Shown here one piece after another: positions 33,067 to 45,591 of a stretch of DNA of 64,000 nt. The notes under the pieces were generated by a model. The model worked only from the letters and a program-made list of their open reading frames with translations, was not told the DNA's origin and ran no database searches. The stretch lies in contig CDRNVI010000164.1 in the NCBI GenBank assembly GCA_977017575.1, forward strand, positions 372,001 through 436,000. Direction: 5' to 3'. Numbering within the stretch: the first letter of the stretch is position 1; every line of letters starts with the position of its first letter. The DNA comes from Paramoeba atlantica (taxonomy: Eukaryota > Discosea). A program made the position numbers and the translations under genes.

Positions 33067-35796
33067 TTATTCAACTCCGAAATAAGTCATTAAAGCTTCA
33101 GCTGCAGTAATTCTCTTTTCAGGATCATTCACGAGTAATCGAGAAATTAGGCTATACAAGATCATATGTTCAGGAGGAAAGTATTTCTAGAAAAAAAATA
33201 TTTTGTGTTAGTTAAATAAAAAGATTTTTTTTTAACTTCAAAAAAAAATGAATCATCTTCAGACCCCCCCAAAAAAAAATACAACCCCAAAAAAAAAAGA
33301 AAAAAGAAGAAGAAAAATACCCTAAGAGGAATCCAAGATGAAATCTCTTGATACTTCAAATAATATTGTGGATCATCATTCTTTGGCCAACAAACAAAAC
33401 CCCTTTTATCAAAGTATTTTCTTCCGCTCCCTCTGTTGCAAAGAAAAATGTCAGTCAGAGGAGAAAATCGAAAAAACAAATGGTAGAAAAGCACCAACTC
33501 CCATCAATAAAGAGAACACACAACAATCAGAGACATAACAATCAGATTGAAAATAGCAAAAAAAAAAAAAGGTAACTGAAAAATCATGGTGAGCGGAAAG
33601 CATCCAAGTCGAGTTTGCATCATTGAAAGATGTTGTAAGTCATCATGGGTCTGAAAAAGAGTTCGTCCAGTGTACAATTCAAACAAAATGCAGCCTAAGC
33701 TCCACATGTCAGCAGGATAACTCCACCCATTTCCTGTTCAAAAAAGAACTTTCAGTTTTTTTGAGATTATTGGATAACTGAACTTTTTAAAACAAACCAA
33801 GAATCACTTCTGGAGCACGATAATGACGAGTCGTAATGAGGGAAGAATGGTGTTGATACTCAAAAGTAGCACTTCCAAAATCAATTACTCGAATTTGAGA
33901 GGACCTTAACAACGAAGTCTGGATGATTGATGAGCAAAATGAAAGGTGTCGAAACGAAAAAGCAAAGAAATTGTTCGAAAAAAAAAATAAATGAAAGGAA
34001 ATGAAAATACCGAGGGATAAGTTTCGTCAGAAAGAAGGAGAATATTTTCGGGTTTGAGGTCAGTGTGAACCAACTTCATTTCATGGAGAACTAAAAAAGA
34101 AAAGAACATCAGAACCAAACCAAAAAAAAAAACATCAAAGAAAAAAAAATAGAACATCGGAGAGCTTGGAGAAGTTGTCGAGCTATTCTCCACGTATCAT
34201 CATAAAAAAATGGAACATATCCCACCTTCTTCATAAAATCATAGAGGCTTGGACCAAAAAGTGGGAAGACAATACAAACATGCCCTCGATCTCGAAAATA
34301 ACTCAAAAGACCGGTACATTTTCTGTAAAAACAATGCAAAATAAACCAAAGGAAAACAAAAAGATAAGAGATGAAAAAAAAAATCATACTTGGAACCCAT
34401 TGGATCACGAGCTTGGATTTTGGTCAAAACATCAATTTCGTAATCAGCAGATTCGCTGTATTTTGGAATTGCACGAACAACTTTCACAGCCACCATCTGA
34501 CGAGCAACAAGATCGAAACATTTAACAACTTTCCCAAATGTCCCTTGTCCAATGGTTTCTAACATCTCATCTGTAAAGGAACGAATTTCAACACAAAACA
34601 ATACCATGAATTTGGCGTTCAGAAAAAAAACAACAAATTAAAAAAAAACTTACATCGATTTCCAAGGAGCTGATGTGGATGGACAATCAAATGTCCGTCC
34701 TTACCATCAATGGGGGTCGAAGATATCATTGGCAGAGTTGGCATTGGCATTGCAGTTGAGAGTGGGACAGCAGTGGTCATAGGTATGGTCCTTATTGACA
34801 TTGGTAGGATTGGCATTTGTTGAATTACGACAGGCATTGGAGGGGGAGGGAGATTGTAGGTCATTTTGGTATGACTTCGATGAGGGTCAAAATTGTAGAG
34901 AGGAGGAAGCTTTGACGACTCTGAATGATGATCATCTTTCAAGCAAGGACGGGAATGAGAAAAATGAGGTCCATCATAATGTTGCCTGAGGGGAAAGAAA
35001 AAAAAACAATTAATCTTGGAAAACATGGATTTCCGAAAAGAAAAAGAATATGAAAAGAAACAAACCGTGATGAGTTAATATAGGGGTAATAAATTTTGCG
35101 AGAAGGGGCTTGATCAAAATTCTTTGGGCTTCGTCTCATCGTAGTAGAAGACAAAATCGGCGAATTATGGCCGATCACGTGGCGATGATGACTCTCTTTT
35201 TGCCACATCTTTTTCGGAGGGGGAGGGGGCTCTTCATAATCATGATAAACACCTTCATCAAAATAATGACCTGATGAGACAGGGAAAGGAGGAGGGGGAG
35301 GAAGAGGAGAAAGAATTCGTTCTTCTTTTCCAGCACGTTTTCCTCTTTCCCACTTTTCTCGTGATGGTGATGGCGAACGAACAGGAGGGGGGCTGCCTGA
35401 GGAGAAAGGCGAGAATGATTGAAAAAATTCTGGTTCATTTCTTTGGTCTGGAATCCCAAAATCTTTTCTTTTTCGAGTGTCTCTGATCGGAGGATAGGGG
35501 GCTCGATCTCTCGAAAAAGATGTTTGCACGTAATCTCCAACTCTTTCCTGATTTAGCCTCTCTCTCCTTAACAATGGGCGAGGATCATGCACTCCCGAAG
35601 ATTGGGGGATTTCATCACGACGAGCAAATCTCCCTTTTTCATCTCGATGAAACTTTCTTTCTGCCGCTCCTGACTCTGGAGAGGAATCGTTTCCGACACC
35701 ACCAACCCGAGCCCTTCTTTTTACCGGCGGCTGGTGGAAGGCGAGGTGGTTCCCACCATCCTCAAAATTCAAATCGAACCTTGATCTTTTCCTCAT
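33067..35796 (-). CDS. CLK/LAMMER-family protein kinase
   Basis: Nine exons: 35066-35796, 34654-34985, 34390-34570, 34156-34322, 34011-34090, 33798-33918, 33577-33733, 33321-33432, 33067-33186; 666 residues. The first about 350 residues are basic, Arg/Ser/Pro-rich and disordered (starting MRKRSRFDL), as in CLK kinases that bind SR splicing factors. The kinase has [28 protein letters not shown] (the CLK form of HRD), IDFGSATFE and [14 protein letters not shown]. The LAMMER signature is [11 protein letters not shown] instead of EHLAMMERILG, so the name-giving motif is altered. It probably regulates splicing factors in the nucleus. It is divergent from the SH3-Furry gene (315 bp). Confidence 0.92.
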
Positions 35797-36111
35797 GACC
35801 AAACAAAAGAACTAATACGAACGAAAAAAAGACCCACTGGCCCTACCAGGTCTGACCGATCACAAGGAGGCCGTCTGGAAAAGTTATTGGCCAAAGCCCA
35901 CAACCAACCCAAAGACAAGCACGGTCCAACAAAAGGGAACAATTGTTTTGGATGACGTCATCTCAACATTTTATATCTAAATTTGGTTAATTTTGGCTTT
36001 TGATAAAAAGTCTTTTACTCCCTTTTTTCAAGACTGTGTTTTGCGTTTTTCGTGTTTCTTTTTTTGGGGAACAGGCACTTTTTTCTTTTCTTTTGGTGAG
36101 TCTCTTTCTTG
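35797..36111. other. divergent intergenic region, CLK kinase / SH3-Furry
   Basis: 315 bp between start codons, less AT-rich than most intergenic DNA here near the CLK end. It contains TTGGCCAA and TGACGTCA palindromes. Probably a bidirectional promoter; no gene seen. Confidence 0.55.
35953..35960. promoter_or_regulatory. CRE-like palindrome TGACGTCA
   Basis: A perfect 8-bp ATF/CREB-type palindrome midway between two divergent start codons (157 bp from the CLK ATG, 152 bp from the SH3-Furry ATG). bZIP binding here is inference from the motif alone. Confidence 0.4.
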
Positions 36112-39100
36112 ATGGCTCTCTTGGGTGTGGCCAAGTTCGATTTTGAGGGGTCTAAGGATCGAGAACTTTCTTTTAAGGCTGGAGATTCGATTGAAATTCT
36201 CAAACAATCCGACAAAGGTAATTTTTGGTGCATTTTTCTGATCCGTTTTTCGTTTTAAAGGTGGGGTGGTTTGACAAAATGTCGATTAGGTTGGACTCGG
36301 GGAAGTCTAAAGGGAAAGAAAGGATGGTTCCCAACAGACTATGTTGAGATAAAAAGTAATCCCGCCCAAGATCGACCTCAAGTTCCTCAAGTTCCTCCAG
36401 CGACCCGCCCAGACCGCCCAGATCGCTCAGAAAGGCGGTCAACAAGAACAACGACAACAACCCAGAGAAAGAGTTCAGAAACTGCTGAAGAAGAAGAAAA
36501 TGGAGGAGAAGACTCAAAAGAAAAGAAAAAGAAAAAAGGTTCTTTGATTTTTCATTTCATGTTTTTTTTTTCAAAAATTCTTACACTTGTTTTTGTAGCA
36601 GAGACAGGAAAATCAAAAAGATTTTTTGGAAGGAAGAAGACTCAACTTACATTAGAGAGTTCGAGCGCTACTTCTGCCTCTTCCTTTGAACCCACCAATT
36701 GCTCTCTTCCTGGTCTTTACTTTTCTCTCTTTCTTTCTCTATCCCTCATTTTTGTCCTCTCTCGTTTGTCCTCTCGTTTGTCCTAATCATTTTTACGACA
36801 ACAGAACCATCAGATCAAACGAGTTTGGTGACAGATTATTTTGCATATAAAACAGAAGAAAGAGTCCACCCTTATTCTCATGAAATTGAGAAACATCGAC
36901 CTTTTCTCACAACAAAATTTTGTGAGCAAACTGCGACTTCGTCTGTTGTGATGGATTCCCTTTTCCTTCAAATCGAAAGTCTTTTGTCTCTCTTGCTCGA
37001 GAACCAGGTTCTTTCTCCTTTCTTGATAGAATCATTTTTTCTCTTAAAAAAACTTTTCTTTCTAATTTTTTCTTTTTCAATTAGAGTGATACAAAGCAGG
37101 GTACAATGCCAGTTGGTTTTTCTATTGAAGATTCGAGAAGAACACTTGAACTCCTCCAGGGATGTGTGGTTGAATGGAGTAAATATAATTTGCAACAATT
37201 TGCAATTTGGTATTCTTGTTTTCTATCACTCTTTTAAATGCTTCTCTGTTATTCATCTTTTCCCTCTCTCTCTCATCCTTTCTCTTTTATTTTGTTGACA
37301 ATTTTTTTTATTTAAAAGGTGTGGTGGGGCAATTCGGGTTTACATTGAAAAAAGCCCAGCAAAAAAACAATCAAAAGATCCTCCGTCTTTTAATGACATC
37401 ACAACTTCTGACTTTGTTCAAAATGATCTCCCAGAATACTTTTTAATCAACACACTTGTGATGACTTTAAACGGTGCAATGGAACTTGGGGAAAAAGGAC
37501 AAAAGCAATTCAGCGAGATCCCTTGGCGTGTTATCGAGCTTCTGTTTGAATCAATTAAACATCAAAATCCTTCACCTATTCGGGAGAAGGCAACAGAGTG
37601 TCTTTCTGTTTTAAGTCTAACCTTCTTGAAAAAGATTGTTTCGCTCTATATTGGGAAGTTTGCTAGCGCAAAGAATGAAACTTCTTTTCGAGAAAGTGTT
37701 ACCTATTTGATATCAGCTGGGTATCTTGAATATGGGTTTGGATCAGACATAGCAGCCAACAGTACAATTGAATTCTTGGAATCAATGACACAATTTATGA
37801 CCAAAGAAAAAGGTGATGTGAGCGTGGTGCGTTATGCAATGTGTTTGTGCCTGTACTCCTTTTTTCTTCGCCTTGCTGGGGATTTAATTACTGCTTCTTC
37901 TTTCTCCTCGGATTCTCCATCTTCTTTATCCGCCCCTTCCCCTTCTCCTTCTTCTTCCTCATCTTCTGCTTCTTTGTCTTCCGCTCCCATTTTAACGACC
38001 GGAACAAAAGCAACTAGTTTTGGAGCACATACATTTTTTACAGAAGATGATTCTTTATCTGCAACTGCTTCTTTTCCTCTACCAATTCCTTCTTATGCCA
38101 AACCCATCTTTTTTGAACAAAATTCCTATATTTCCGTTTCAAACAAGTTTCAAACTCTCCTCAAAACCGTCTTTGAGACCGTTCGCAAATGGTTAAAAAA
38201 GCCTCGACTTCGTCTTCCATGCTTAGCTGTGATGGGGATCCTTTGTCGAGTTGGGTCACCTGATTTCGTTCGAGCGCACGGGAAGTTGTTCCTTGAAGCA
38301 ATCAATGGTTGCAATAAGGAAAAAGAGTTGTGGGTAAAATGTCTTGGTCTGTTAGTTCCTTACTTTGGATCTTATCCAAGTGAATTGATGGATAGTTTCG
38401 TGGAACAAGTTGGATTTGTCTCGTCTTCCTTCTTTCACAAAAAAGCCAACCTCTCTCATCTCGAAAACTTGCAATTAAGTCAACTTATTTCTGTCATTGC
38501 CAACAAGAAAGGCTCTATTTTGACAGAATTACCACTCTTTGAAGCGGTCCTAACATCAAACGATTACACTACATCTCAGAAAGGGGTAATGTACCAAGTA
38601 TTTGGAGGTCTCTTGACTCGTTTGACTCTGCAGGTCATTCATTATTTTTTATGTCTCTTTGTGAAAATTGATTTTCAAGAAATTGAAGATGAAGATTCAT
38701 TGATTTTTTCTTTTTTTCTTTCTTCTTCTGATCTTTTCTCTCTCCTTAGGAAAGAGAGCCAATCTACCAAAGCTCGCAGACTTTCCAACGTTACGTTTCA
38801 TCACAATATTCTGATGAGGCCGCAAAACCTCCAAAAGATCAAATTCTTGCTCCGATTCTGGGTGATCCACTAGCCTCACTTAAAGCTGAACATACATCTT
38901 GCGCAACTTACTTGTTGCAATGTTTCCCAGATTTGTGTCCTCCTCATCTTCAAGAAGCGTTCTTGTCCCAATATATCTCTCTATTTTGGAGAACGGACAT
39001 TCTTTGTGAAGAATTGATTCGTTGTTGCACACGGTACTTTCTTGCAAATCCGCAAGAAAATTTACCCAGTCTACTTCTTATTTTTGTCGATAAGATTCTC

Positions 39101-42100
39101 CAGACCGCAATCCCTGCTAAATCTGAAGATATTGTTCGATTACTATCCAATTTCTGTGTGATTCTTGAAGAGGGAAAGAAGGGACCTTCGTGGGAAGGGA
39201 AAAAGTTGATTGAGGGTCAAAAATGGGTTCAAGCGAGGACCTCTTTTGACGGAGTAGGGCTTTGTTTCCTTGTTCATGATGTGCCACAGGTTTGGATTGC
39301 CATCCGAAATACTGCTCAATTGTTAGGAACGGTTGGGAACTGCGATGGTGAGAGCTTGTTGACTCTTTTTTCAACGGCAAGAGAGCGGCTGATTGAAAAG
39401 AAAGGTTATTTAATTCCAAAGATGGGATGGCTGGGTCTTGTTTTTTTGTTTTTTGATCCGAAATCTGGGAAAAGAACCTCGAGTTACAATCAACTGATTC
39501 CAGCTGCTTGGAAGTATCTTCAATCAAGGATCGCTCCTCCAACTTCGTCTCTTTGGCCAAACCATGTTCGATTTCTGTCATTTTCATTTTCAGAAGAGTT
39601 TATTCCTCATCATACAATCTTTGCAAGTCAACTGGTGAGTCAGTTATGGAATCCTTCTTCTCCTGCTACTTGTGAGGTTGTATTAGAACTTCGAGAAACT
39701 TTGTCTTTTCCAATTCGACCTCTCTGTTTGGAGTGTTTATCTTCTGAAAGAGAGGAGAGAGGAAAGAAGAAAAAGTCAAAGGGCCGGGATGAATTATATT
39801 TACAAGCGGAAGTGATTTCGTTTTTGTTGTCGTTAAGTCAAAAACTTCCAGTCGTGATGTTTTCGTCAAATCAGAATGTCCGCTCATGTTATCAAACAGT
39901 TTTGGAAGTCTTTTTAGGAGATGAGATGAAATTAGATCGGTATTCTGTGGAGGACAAAATTGCGATTTCAGACTTAATCCATAATATTCTCTTACTCCAA
40001 GGGTTCGCACAAGAAACGATTGATAAGTCAAACTTCCCTTTCCTTTCATCTCCACAGGAGACAATGCGAGTGTTCCATTTTCTTGCATCGATTTTTTGGT
40101 CCAAAGATTCAGCAAAAGCCTCTTCGAGCCTCCCCGCCTCTCCCTCTTCTATTTCCCTCTCCTCAGAACAAGATCTGCCAACAGAAACACCTATTCTCTT
40201 TACATCTTCTGCAACTTCAGTATTTTCTTCGTTTTCCTCATTACCCTTACCTTCGCCAGTTTCTTCTCCAACTTCAAATCATCTCTCCAAAAGACAAACA
40301 CTCGATATCTCTGTTGTTCGAAGCGTGGCCGTCCTTCTTGAGCATGGTGTATTTCTCCAAGATCAATACCACACTATTCAAAGCTTTTTGATGAATGGGC
40401 TTTCAGTTGGTGAACATCTCCAAGAACATGTTGCTGAGGGAATGACAGAAATGCTCCACAAAGGCAAATACATGCTCCAACCTCTGATTTTCAATACTTT
40501 TAAGGGAGATCACGCAATTTCTCTTGCCTGTTTAGATTCTATTACGAGAAACTTTGATCGATATCTTTTGGACTGGATGAGTTCTTGTTCTCTTGAAGTT
40601 ATTTTGGCTGTTGGGCTCTGCCACCTTTGTTCTCCCCAACCAAGTGCACGATCTTTTGCGACAAGGATTCTAAATGCTCTTGCTTCAATGGATGACCGAT
40701 TGGATAGTGGAACTCTTCTCCCTGATACTGCCCCAATGACGATCAATACCTATATGGCAGTTCCCCTTCGATATTCTGCGGAAATAGCAAAGAAAAATAG
40801 AGCGATGGCATCTGTATTGTTTCGGACAATTCTTGGTCATTTAGCGCATTTGCCTGACGATTATTGTCGTCCGATATTGTCTGTTCTGCAACCGTGGTGT
40901 TTTCATCTTCCTCATCTGATTCAATCAGCAAATGTGATCGAAGCTGTGAATATGATTGATGATATGTTCGCCTTATCAAAAAGATTCATGTCGAAGTTTC
41001 CTGAGTTGATGAATGGGATATGGATTTCGGCGACTGCGAATCTTGGAGGATCTCTCACAATTGAAGATATTAAAGTTGCAGTTTCCATGTGTGTTGACAC
41101 GGTCTTGAGTCGATACACTGAGAGTGGGGAAGATACGTTCCCAAATTGGATCAGTAGTGAAGCAAATCCAACCATGGAGTTATGTCATTTAATTATTGGA
41201 TCACTCAGTTCAAGTAACAACGCTCCCTTGTTACTCTCCATCCTCACTGTACCTCTTAAATCTGTTAAGGTGGATCTCCAAGGGCAAATGGATCGCTTGT
41301 TGGTTGAATTAATCGAAGAAACTCTTCCAGTTTTCGCAACTCCCTCTTCTTTTTCGACTCTTCCAAAAGAATCAGAGCAGAAGAACCTTCCTCTTCCTAC
41401 TACGCCCGGCTCAGCAAAATCAACGAAAGGATCCAAAAAAGGACACGAAAAGACACCAGGATCAAAAGTTAGGAAAAGGGCTCCTTCAACTGAGAAAACC
41501 AGACAATCAGCAGCGAAAATTGTGGTCAAAGAAGAAGAAGGGGATGGAGTCCAGATACAACAGACTTTCCCTTCCTTGTCCCTCCATCCCGAAAAGTTCG
41601 TGGGTCTCCCTGCTCCGTCTTTGGATGATAGTGTTCTACCTTTCACTCCTCGTCAAATGGCTGCCTTTGCATTGTGCGCTGACGTTGCTTTAAATTCAGA
41701 AAGAAATTCTCTTGCTGAGCATCTCCCAATTATGCTACAATTTGGATACACATTTTTTCGTCACACAGACCAATTCGCTTCTCTTTTAAAGAACACTATC
41801 CGGGGGATTGGGTGTCATGAGGCAGGGAAACTTGATTTGGTTGGGCAACTTCTTCGTACCAAGTCAATGACCTCACCAAGTTTTATTAAAGAGCTGTGTA
41901 GTCTTTTGAGAGCTCTTGACCCGTCAATTCCGACTCGATGGGCAATTTTGGCTTTGGATTATTGCTTTCAGGACATTCCACGATGGGTTCGGTTTGATTG
42001 CTTGCAACTTTTCGCCTTGCTAAATGATGATTTTTCTCTTGACCCTCTTCAGAAAGTGGGATTTTTAACTTTTGGATCGCTTTTCACCAACAATGAGCAG

Positions 42101-43387
42101 AGCTTTGAATACATGTGTGATGTTCTTGATTTGTTGATTGTACATATTTCCAAAATGCCAAGGCCCTCTGCGAGTTATCTTGTGTTTCTTGTGACTACAC
42201 TTCTTTCGACAGGTGTTATTTCTCGTTACAATCGAGCGCTTGGATCAATTATGAGTGCTCTTGCGCGAGAAAATGTGTATGATTCAAGTAAACCTCTTCG
42301 TTTAGACTCTCTTGGGGAGGAATTAGTAAAGACAATCACTGGCGCTTGGCGGTCTGAAAAAGAATTATGTGTTATGCTAGTAAAAGGGATCGCAAATGTT
42401 TCGACTTTCCCAAAGACAATGCAGTTATTAACCTTTATTGGACGACTTTGCGCAATTCGAATCCCTGTCACTTCGTTACCACCAAACCACCCAGATGTAC
42501 CTTATTCTGTTCTTCTCTTGTTATTATCTCGCATTATTCAAGCTTCTCGTGGCTTCGAAGGTCATGGGGAGCTCGCAGCAGTCTTTGAGGATCCAGTCTC
42601 AGTTGCAAGTCCAATCTTGCTTGGTTTTCGAGAAGGAAACTTGCTGGAATTACTTCCTAGTTATGAGATGAAACCTCGTGCTGAATTGATCAGACGATTT
42701 TCGGAGTGTTATGTGAAGGCTTTTCCGACTTCCTTATGCTTTCAGTTCTCTGTTGAGGTGTTGCTGACACTTTTGAGACTCTCACCTGACGAAGAAGAGT
42801 GTGTTTTGATATTTCAGTTGCTTGATTATCTCATTTTGATGTACAACAGAGCGGGTATTGCTTTATTAAATCGAGGAGAGTTAGTGGAAGTGGTTGTTTT
42901 TTACATTCAGTGTGATATCCCCCAAATCAAAGAGATTACCACACGCTTGTTTTCCTATGTTGTGTCTATTTTACCATTTAGTGCGCTTGGTCAAGAAGAA
43001 GGCAAAAAAGCTGGTGAGGAGAAGGCGAAAACAACATTTTTCAACTTGATTCGGAAGCTTCCTTCTGATCCCTTCTACGAATCCGATTCAGGATTGTTTC
43101 GTGGTGAAGATCCAACGACTCTTTCGCTTCATACCTACCGTTGTTTGGTCCAAATGATGTGTCGATTATTCAATCTTAATCCAACATCAAAAACAGCATC
43201 TTTGTTATTAACTGGGTTTTCTCAGATAACAAAAGAAGAACTCAAAAAGAATGTGGAAAGTCTTCGAACGGCACCAGGATGGTGGTTCCCTGATATTGAA
43301 GGGGGAAATTCTTCTGATGGCTCTTCGGGCGGTGCTCAAGTTCCTCCAAGAAGAAAGTCTCGTTTTATGAAGGATGAGAGAAGATAG
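36112..43387 (+). CDS. SH3 domain plus Furry/Mor2-like scaffold
   Basis: Seven exons: 36112-36217, 36290-36538, 36599-36712, 36805-37007, 37085-37209, 37319-38633, 38750-43387; 2249 residues. Residues about 4-57 are a complete SH3 domain (VAKFDFEGSKDRELSF ... GWFPTDYVEI). A short basic Arg/Pro/Thr linker follows. The rest is helical repeat protein resembling the N-terminal half of Furry, Mor2 and Tao3: a lead-in before LPEYFLINTLVMTL, then PWRVIELLFESIKHQ, TECLSVLSLTFLKKI, RESVTYLISAGY and KWLKKPRLRLPCL. Furry proteins organise NDR/LATS kinases for cell polarity and morphogenesis. Length fits Mor2 and Tao3. A Lys-rich disordered insert lies near 41340-41560. Assignment to Furry is by pattern; the SH3 joins in phase across four introns. 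Confidence 0.75.
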
Positions 43388-43653
43388 ATAGAAAAATGTC
43401 TTGTTTGATTGAGGTTGAACATATTTTATTTATCGAAAAAAACCCCCAACATTTTCGAAAAATGAAAAAAAAAAATGGTTCAAGTGAATCTGGTGAATTT
43501 TGTTTGTCTGATAATTCAAAAACACATCCTCCACACACACATACACTTGCTCAAGAAAGAATCCATTTTTTTTTGGTTCCTCTCATTCCCACATTCCTCA
43601 ACAATTTGGAAAAGAAGAAAGTTTGTTTCTTTTTCTCGAAAAAGAATGTCATT

Positions 43654-45210
43654 CTACCAAATTCTCCAAAATGAAGCCCAAAATTCTCCAGAAGGACGCA
43701 TTTTGTCAGCCTGGAGAAAATCAATTTTAAAAAAAGAAGAAAAAAGGAGAGAAAAGAAATTTACCTTTGATTGTCGTTCTGTGAAAGTTAAAACAGTCTT
43801 TTTGTCTGAAATATTTTTTGGTGTTATTCAAGAAAGAAATTGAAAAGAAAAAATTTAAAAAATGACCTTGAAAATAAATAATTTCACATCGACAAAGCGG
43901 TCCAACTAACAAAAAAAATGAGGATAAGTTAAACAAAAAGAATAACAAAAAAAATAAACAAAAAAAAGAAACAAAAAAAAAGAAACAAAAAATAAATAAA
44001 AGAAAGATAATAAACTGATTTGTTCACCAAAAAAATCGATTACTTTTTTTCTGGAGAAGTCTTCTTGTGGAGTGTCTGGTCTGTTCACTTTTTTTCCATT
44101 TTTTTTTAAAAAATAAGTCAACAAAATGAGTTTGGTTATTTTGTTTTTTCTTTTTCTTTCTTTCTTTCTTTCTTTTTAGTTTTTTCTTTTGTGGATGTGT
44201 GGGATATCTTGGGATGACACATAAACAAAATAAATAAATAATAAAATCAAAACAAAAAGAAAGAAAGAGAAAGACCAAGATAATCAGAATAAAAAGGACT
44301 TTCGAAATATCGAGGAAGAGAATCACGAATCAAATTACTCATAACTTGTTTCTTTGCTTGAGAAAAGATATTTGGACCTGAAAAAGAGAGAGAGAGAGAG
44401 AGAGTGAGAGAGAGAGGAAAGAGAGAGAGAGGAAAGAGATGGGAGGAAGAGAGAGGAAAGAGAGGGGGGGAAGAGAGAGAGGAAAGAAATGGAGAGGGGA
44501 GAGAGAGAGAGGTAAAAGGGAAGAGAGGGAGGGAAGAGAGGGAGGGAAGAGAGCCCAGGAGAAAGAAGATAGGAAAAAAGAGAAGAGAAGAGAGAGAAAG
44601 AGAAGAGAAGAGAGAAAAGAGAGAAGAGAAGAGAGAAAAGAGAGAAGAGAACTTGGTGGATTTTGGGAGTTTTGAATTTGAGAAAAACAAGAGGCAGAAA
44701 CATTGATTGCTTTTTCTGATGTTTCTGAAAAATATAATTTCACTTTAAAAGAGAATTTGTTTAGTGTGAGAAGAGAGAGAAGAAGAAGGAGAAAAGAGAG
44801 AAAAAGAAAAGAGAGAAAAAAAAAGAGAAAAAAGCAGAAAAGAAAAAAAAGAAAAAAGTAAACCAATTTCTTGAAAAGAAACATTTCTCTCAACAGGATC
44901 AGAAATGAGTTGATAATCATTTACAACAAGATAAAAATCAATTAATTCAATGGAAAGACAACTTTCCATAAATTTTCGAAAAGAAAGAAGAAGTAACTTT
45001 TTTTTGAAAAAAGGAAAATGGTTTGATCAGTTTTTTGGAGAGAAAGAAGAAGAGAAAGAAGAAGAGAGAAAGAGAGAAAGAAGAGAAAGAGAGAAAGAGA
45101 GGAGAAAGAAAAAAGAAAGAAAGAAAGAAAAAAACCTGATCAGAAACAATAGAAGACAAAGAAGGGTGAAAGAAAAGAGTCCAACTTTTTCTTTCTTTTT
45201 CTTCCTCCAT
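43654..45210 (-). CDS. small RGS-domain protein
   Basis: Eight exons: 45136-45210, 44864-44996, 44653-44724, 44276-44377, 44016-44087, 43867-43905, 43765-43805, 43654-43710; 196 residues, all joining in phase. The RGS core reads HPSLSSIVSDQ, LSFRKFMESCLSIELIDFYL, EKAINVSASCFSQIQNSQN and FSQAKKQVMSNLIRDSLPRYFESPFY, the last matching the classic ending of RGS domains. Such domains speed GTP hydrolysis on G-alpha. Another 60 residues follow without a recognised motif. The start is uncertain: a possible extra 5' exon (ATG near 45364) reads open. Most introns are almost pure C/T on the sense strand, which makes small exons easy to miss. Confidence 0.78.
44378..44652. repeat. polypurine/polypyrimidine tract
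   Basis: 275-bp intron of the RGS gene that is almost pure A/G on the plus strand, with GA, GAGAAA and GGGA subrepeats. Similar shorter tracts occupy neighbouring introns (about 44770-44860, 45028-45133 and 45234-45282). Mirror-symmetric stretches could adopt triplex structure; that is inference. Confidence 0.85.
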
Positions 45211-45591
45211 CAAAAAAAAGATTTTCTTCTCAAAGAGAGAAAGAGAGGAGAAAGAGAAAGAAAGAGAAAGAGAAAGAAAAAAACAATTCTCATTTCAAAA
45301 ACATTCGAAATCCCCAAAAACAAACAAATTTCATCGACAATTTCCTTATTTCGAAAAATAAGCATGATTTTGAATTTCCAGTAACGGGCACAAAAATATC
45401 AAATTGTGCTCATTCTCTCTCATTTTTACTCCTCACTGACTGAATTTGTCTTTCTCTGAGACAAATTTCTCGAGACCACAAGTTTCTGAAAAATCGACCA
45501 CCCAAAACCAAAAAATGAGAAAGAAAATGAGTCGCTAAATTTAGAGATCTATTTCTTTCTTTCTTTTTCGGCTTTTTCGCTTTTGGAGAAA
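45211..45591. other. divergent intergenic region, RGS / UBX protein
   Basis: 381 bp between proposed starts. It contains an A/G tract (45234-45282) and an open stretch on the minus strand (about 45285-45364) that might be an extra RGS exon. Nothing else is supported. Confidence 0.5.

Noticed and set aside
44339-44920. Long Leu/Ser/Phe-rich and Glu/Arg-rich open frames in the purine tract
   Set aside because: They are translations of GA/CT microsatellite; the RGS exons embedded there use another frame and explain the non-repetitive parts.
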